Of a DNA stretch of 7,920 nucleotides, positions 4,978-7,920 are shown one piece after another. The DNA is taken from NCBI GenBank assembly GCA_028276315.1, contig JAPYWP010000026.1:1-7920 (forward strand). Direction: 5' to 3'. Below the pieces are notes generated by a model. It saw only the letters and a list, made by a program, of their open reading frames with translations. It was not told the DNA's origin and did no database searches. The stretch is from Minisyncoccota bacterium (GTDB taxonomy: Bacteria > Patescibacteriota > Minisyncoccia > UBA6257 > HR35). How positions within the stretch are numbered: position 1 is the first letter of the stretch; each line of letters begins with the position of its first letter. Made by a program: the position numbers and the translations under genes.

Positions 4978-5310
4978 ATGTTATTTTTGGAAATTTTAAA
5001 AGTTTTTATCAATCCATTTTTAGAATTTTTAAAATTCTGGTATTTAGAAATTCCTTGGCATTTTTGGAATCTATATATGAGTAGAATTTCGTATCTTGAG
5101 CGAAGTTATGCTGTAAGAATAACTCTTGAAAATTTATTTGTTCCGCTTTGGCAAGATTATACTTTAGTTGGAAGATTAATATCATTTCCAATAAGAGTTT
5201 TCAAAATTTTTGTAGGAATTTTAGTTTATATTCTTTTTACATTAGTTAGTCTTGCAATATTTATTTTAATTGAAATTTTTCCAATTATTTTAATTTATCT
5301 TTCTTTATGA
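4978..5310 (+). CDS. Small membrane protein encoded with the Clp-like ATPase
   Basis: A 110-aa protein. Residues 1-40 are rich in aromatic and hydrophobic residues (PWHFWNLYM) and may lie on or in the membrane. The middle section (RSYAVRITLENLFVPLWQDYTLVGRLISFPIRVFK) is amphipathic and basic. Residues 74-108 form one long or two closely packed transmembrane helices. It matches no enzyme that I know. Its stop overlaps the start of the ATPase gene by ATGA (5307-5310), implying translational coupling and a shared complex. I recall similar small membrane proteins beside membrane-anchored Clp ATPases in Parcubacteria, but cannot confirm it from the sequence. It may be an adaptor or anchor for that ATPase. 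Confidence 0.75.
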   Translation: MLFLEILKVFINPFLEFLKFWYLEIPWHFWNLYMSRISYLERSYAVRITLENLFVPLWQDYTLVGRLISFPIRVFKIFVGILVYILFTLVSLAIFILIEIFPIILIYLSL

Positions 5311-7688
5311 ATTTTTTAAAATTTAATCCGATAGAAAGAATTTTTTTATGGAATTTAGATATAGCTTTTAGAATTTTTCTTTTTGTATTATCAATTTTTT
5401 TAATTATAGATAAAGTTTACTTTTTAGGTATTTTGCTTTTAATTGTTTCAATTTTGGGATTTAAAAACCTTGGAGCAAAAAAAGATCTTTGGCATCAAAA
5501 AGGAGATCCTGAAGAATTTTTAGATTTTGCAGCTAAAAAATTAATTATAAAATCTTTAAATGAGGCTGAATTTTTAAAGACTATTGACCTTGAAATTTTA
5601 ATATTCAAAAACTCAATAAAAAATAAAAGAATAACAAAAATATTAAAAAGATTAGATTTAGATAATAAAGAATTTTACAGTTTTATATCAAATTTAAAAT
5701 TAGAAGAATTTAAAGAAGAAATCAAAAATTCTTTCAAAAAAATTTTATTACAAAAATTAGAATCAATATTAAATAAAGCATTAGCTGACTCGTTTGATCT
5801 TAAGTTTAACTATATACCGCTTGAGATAGTTTTTTTAAATTGCATTAGTCCTGAAATTTTAAAAGAGCTTCAAATAAAATGGCAAGTTAGTTTAAATGAT
5901 ATAAAATCAGCTTTTGTTGTTGAATTTTTAAGTAAAAAAATAAAAATAACTCAAAAACAGATTAATATAGTTAGAAAACCAAAAAAGAAAAAATTTGTAA
6001 ATAGAGCATTAACATCGCGGCCAACACCTTTTTTAGATAGCATTTCAGAAGATTTAACATTTTTAGCTGAATTGGGGCAAATTGGCTTTTTAATTGGACA
6101 TAAAGAAACTTTAGATCTTTTAATTTCTGTAATTGAAAAAAATGCAAATAATAATGCTATTTTAATTGGAGAAATTGGAAGCGGAAAAACAACTATTTTG
6201 TATCATTTAGCTTGGCTTATAAAAAACGATCAAGTACCAAAAAATTTACAAGATAAAAGATTAATTTTAATAAAAGCTAATCTTTTATTTGAGGATGAAA
6301 AAACAATTTTACAAAAAATAAACAAAATAATTTTTGAAGCAAATAGAGCTAAAAATATAATTTTAGTATTGCAAGATCATCCTAACAATCATTTAATCAT
6401 AGAAAATTTTAAAGATCTTATAGAATCAAGCACTCCACTCATTGTTTTAGCAACACCAGAAAATTATACAAAACTATCAAAAATACCTTATGTTATAGAT
6501 TCGTTTACGCCAATTAAAGTAAAACCACTCACTGAAGAAGAATCTATTTATCTTTTATCTTTAGAGTCAGTTTTATGGGAGAAAAAATTTAATATATTAA
6601 TTAAAACAAAAGCAATTTCAACTGCAGTAAGTCTTGCAAATAAATTTTTAAGACCGAAAATTTTACCAAATTCAGCAAGAGAACTTATATTAGAAACCAT
6701 CAATAGAACGAAAGCTAAAATAATTGATGAAAATATGATTGCAGAAACATTATCTTTAATTTTAAATTTTCCAGTAACTTTACCAGAAAAAGATGAAACG
6801 CAAATATTATTAAATTTAGAAAATATTATACATCAGTACCTTATAGATCAAGATGAAGCAGTAAATGAAATAGCTGAATCATTAAGAGCTTATAGAGTTG
6901 GCCTTAAAAAGACAAAAGGTCCAATCGGAGTTTTTCTTTTTGTAGGGCCAACTGGAGTTGGGAAAACAGAACTTTCAAAAATTTTAGCAAAAATTTATTT
7001 TAATAATATTCTTGTTAGATTTGATATGGGACAATTTCAAACATTAAGTGAGGCTGAAAAATTAATTGGATCTGAAAATCAAACTGGAATCTTAACAGAT
7101 ACAATAAGACAAAAACCATTTTGTGTTTTACTTTTGGACGAATTTGAAAAGTGCCACCAAAAAATTTGGGATTTGTTTTTAGCTATTTTTGATGAGGGTA
7201 AAATTCAAGATTTTATGGGAAGAGAGGTAGATTTTTCAAACTCAATAATTATAGCAACATCTAATGCTCATTCAAATTTAATTTATAAATTAATAAAAGA
7301 AGGAAAAAGTTATAAGGAAATTTCAGAGATTGTTAGAGAAAAATTAGTTGAGATTTTCCCGCCAGAGCTTTTAAATAGATTTGATTCAATTATAATATTT
7401 AAACCACTTGGAAAAGAAGATATTGCAAAAATAGTTGATCTTAAAATAAAAGAATTAAACGAAAAATTATTAAAAATAGGATATGAAATAACTTTAAAAG
7501 ATAATGCTAAAGAGAGAATAATTGAAGAAGGTTATAATGAGACATTTGGGGCAAGAGCATTAAATAGAGTTATCCAAGAAAATATTTATGATCAATTATC
7601 TATAAAAATACTCAAAGGAGAATTTGAAAAAGGCAAAAAAATAATTGTAGAATTTCAAGGTAATTGGATATTTTATCAAAATAAATGA
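5307..7688 (+). CDS. Membrane-anchored ClpC/ClpB-like AAA+ ATPase with a degenerate first ATPase domain
   Basis: This 793-aa unfoldase-type ATPase starts with two transmembrane helices (about 13-34 and 38-52). A divergent pair of Clp_N-like helical repeats follows (about 70-135 and 140-210), then a basic linker RKPKKKK and the AAA1 entry motif ALTSRPTPFLD. AAA1 has Walker A at 288-295 (GEIGSGKT), but its Walker B reads ILVLQD (352-357) where ILFIDE is usual, and the arginine-finger region is altered (IDSF at 397-400). AAA2 is well kept: Walker A at 547-554 (GPTGVGKT), Walker B LLLDEFEK (608-615), sensor 1 TSN (651-653), arginine finger Arg691 (LLNRFD) and sensor 2 GAR (748-750). It lacks the GYVG pore loop, a Clp M-domain and a clear ClpP-docking IGF/LGF loop. 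A protease partner is therefore unproven. It overlaps both neighbours by 4 nt. Confidence 0.9.
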   Translation: MNFLKFNPIERIFLWNLDIAFRIFLFVLSIFLIIDKVYFLGILLLIVSILGFKNLGAKKDLWHQKGDPEEFLDFAAKKLIIKSLNEAEFLKTIDLEILIFKNSIKNKRITKILKRLDLDNKEFYSFISNLKLEEFKEEIKNSFKKILLQKLESILNKALADSFDLKFNYIPLEIVFLNCISPEILKELQIKWQVSLNDIKSAFVVEFLSKKIKITQKQINIVRKPKKKKFVNRALTSRPTPFLDSISEDLTFLAELGQIGFLIGHKETLDLLISVIEKNANNNAILIGEIGSGKTTILYHLAWLIKNDQVPKNLQDKRLILIKANLLFEDEKTILQKINKIIFEANRAKNIILVLQDHPNNHLIIENFKDLIESSTPLIVLATPENYTKLSKIPYVIDSFTPIKVKPLTEEESIYLLSLESVLWEKKFNILIKTKAISTAVSLANKFLRPKILPNSARELILETINRTKAKIIDENMIAETLSLILNFPVTLPEKDETQILLNLENIIHQYLIDQDEAVNEIAESLRAYRVGLKKTKGPIGVFLFVGPTGVGKTELSKILAKIYFNNILVRFDMGQFQTLSEAEKLIGSENQTGILTDTIRQKPFCVLLLDEFEKCHQKIWDLFLAIFDEGKIQDFMGREVDFSNSIIIATSNAHSNLIYKLIKEGKSYKEISEIVREKLVEIFPPELLNRFDSIIIFKPLGKEDIAKIVDLKIKELNEKLLKIGYEITLKDNAKERIIEEGYNETFGARALNRVIQENIYDQLSIKILKGEFEKGKKIIVEFQGNWIFYQNK

Positions 7689-7920
7689 GTTATAAAAAAA
7701 TAATTGTAATAGTTGGTCCTACAGGAGCCGGAAAAACAGATTTAGCTTTTTATTTAGCAAAAAAACTAAATGGAGTAATTATAAATGCAGATTCAAGATC
7801 TATATATAAATTTTTAGATTTAGGTACTGATAAGCCACCAAAAAAATATTTTAAAGAAGTTCCTCATTTTCTTTTTGATTTTGTTCATCCAAAAAAAGAT
7901 TTTTCTGCTGCTCTTTTTAT
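7685..7920 (+). CDS. miaA: tRNA dimethylallyltransferase, N-terminal part
   Basis: MiaA transfers a dimethylallyl group from DMAPP to N6 of A37 in tRNAs that read UNN codons. The window holds the first 78 codons; the rest lies beyond the right edge. Visible motifs are the P-loop GPTGAGKTDLA (residues 11-21), DSRSIYKFLDLGTDKP (36-51), which corresponds to the family's ADS-x-Q-x-Y-x-x-x-D-I-G-T-x-K-P motif, and VPHFLFDFVHP (59-69), matching VPHHLIDxxxP, then FSAALF. In the second motif the usual Gln after DSx (DSMQIY in E. coli) is Ser here. The ATG overlaps the TGA of the Clp-like gene (ATGA, 7685-7688), so it is translated from the same message with no Shine-Dalgarno site. Confidence 0.92.
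   Translation, partial: MSYKKIIVIVGPTGAGKTDLAFYLAKKLNGVIINADSRSIYKFLDLGTDKPPKKYFKEVPHFLFDFVHPKKDFSAALF

Noticed and set aside
5009..5191. Minus-strand open frame of 60 codons across the 110-aa membrane protein gene
   Set aside because: It is antisense to a gene supported by ATGA coupling and membrane topology, and carries no motif.

Overview
The window is an AT-rich segment (by eye well under 35% G+C outside the tRNA genes) from what is most likely a Candidate Phyla Radiation (Patescibacteria, Parcubacteria-like) bacterium. The clues are short intergenic gaps, an almost complete lack of Shine-Dalgarno sites, an EndoQ-type PHP nuclease, an N-terminally membrane-anchored ClpC-like AAA+ protein beside a small membrane protein, an HtrA protease with one PDZ domain, and a one-helix membrane protein of a type I associate with these genomes. 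TGA is used as a stop, including in two ATGA stop/start overlaps, so the code looks standard (table 11) rather than the Gracilibacteria code. The lineage is inferred from gene content; there is no rRNA or marker tree here.

Layout: two divergent transcription units leave a 48-bp control region at about 3455-3502. Leftward (minus strand) run gatA (2069-3454), a one-helix membrane protein (1487-1954), an HtrA/DegP-like protease (187-1473) and the 5' end of a probable periplasmic-binding-protein gene (1-133). Rightward (plus strand) run tRNA-Phe(GAA), tRNA-Met(CAT) and tRNA-Val(GAC), separated by 5 and 1 nt. After another 6 nt comes endoQ (3732-4955), then a 110-aa membrane protein, the ClpC-like ATPase (5307-7688) and the 5' end of miaA (7685 to the window edge). 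The last three are joined by ATGA overlaps, so the plus-strand set looks like one operon that starts with tRNAs and includes a tRNA-modification enzyme.

Functionally the window mixes translation (three tRNAs, the GatA amidotransferase subunit, MiaA), DNA repair (EndoQ) and envelope or protein quality control (HtrA outside the membrane, a membrane-tethered Clp ATPase inside).

The most interesting signals are regulatory and architectural. The gatA and tRNA promoters overlap face to face, each -10 on the other's -35. The -10 boxes sit only 7-8 nt from the start codon or mature tRNA end, implying leaderless transcripts and moving the htrA start to 1473. The Clp protein has a degenerate first AAA+ domain and no GYVG pore loop. 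A perfect 37-bp direct repeat brackets 90 bp between gatA and the next gene, where the two genes would overlap if the insert were removed. No CRISPR array, insertion sequence or rRNA is visible, and no gene-free stretch exceeds 300 bp.
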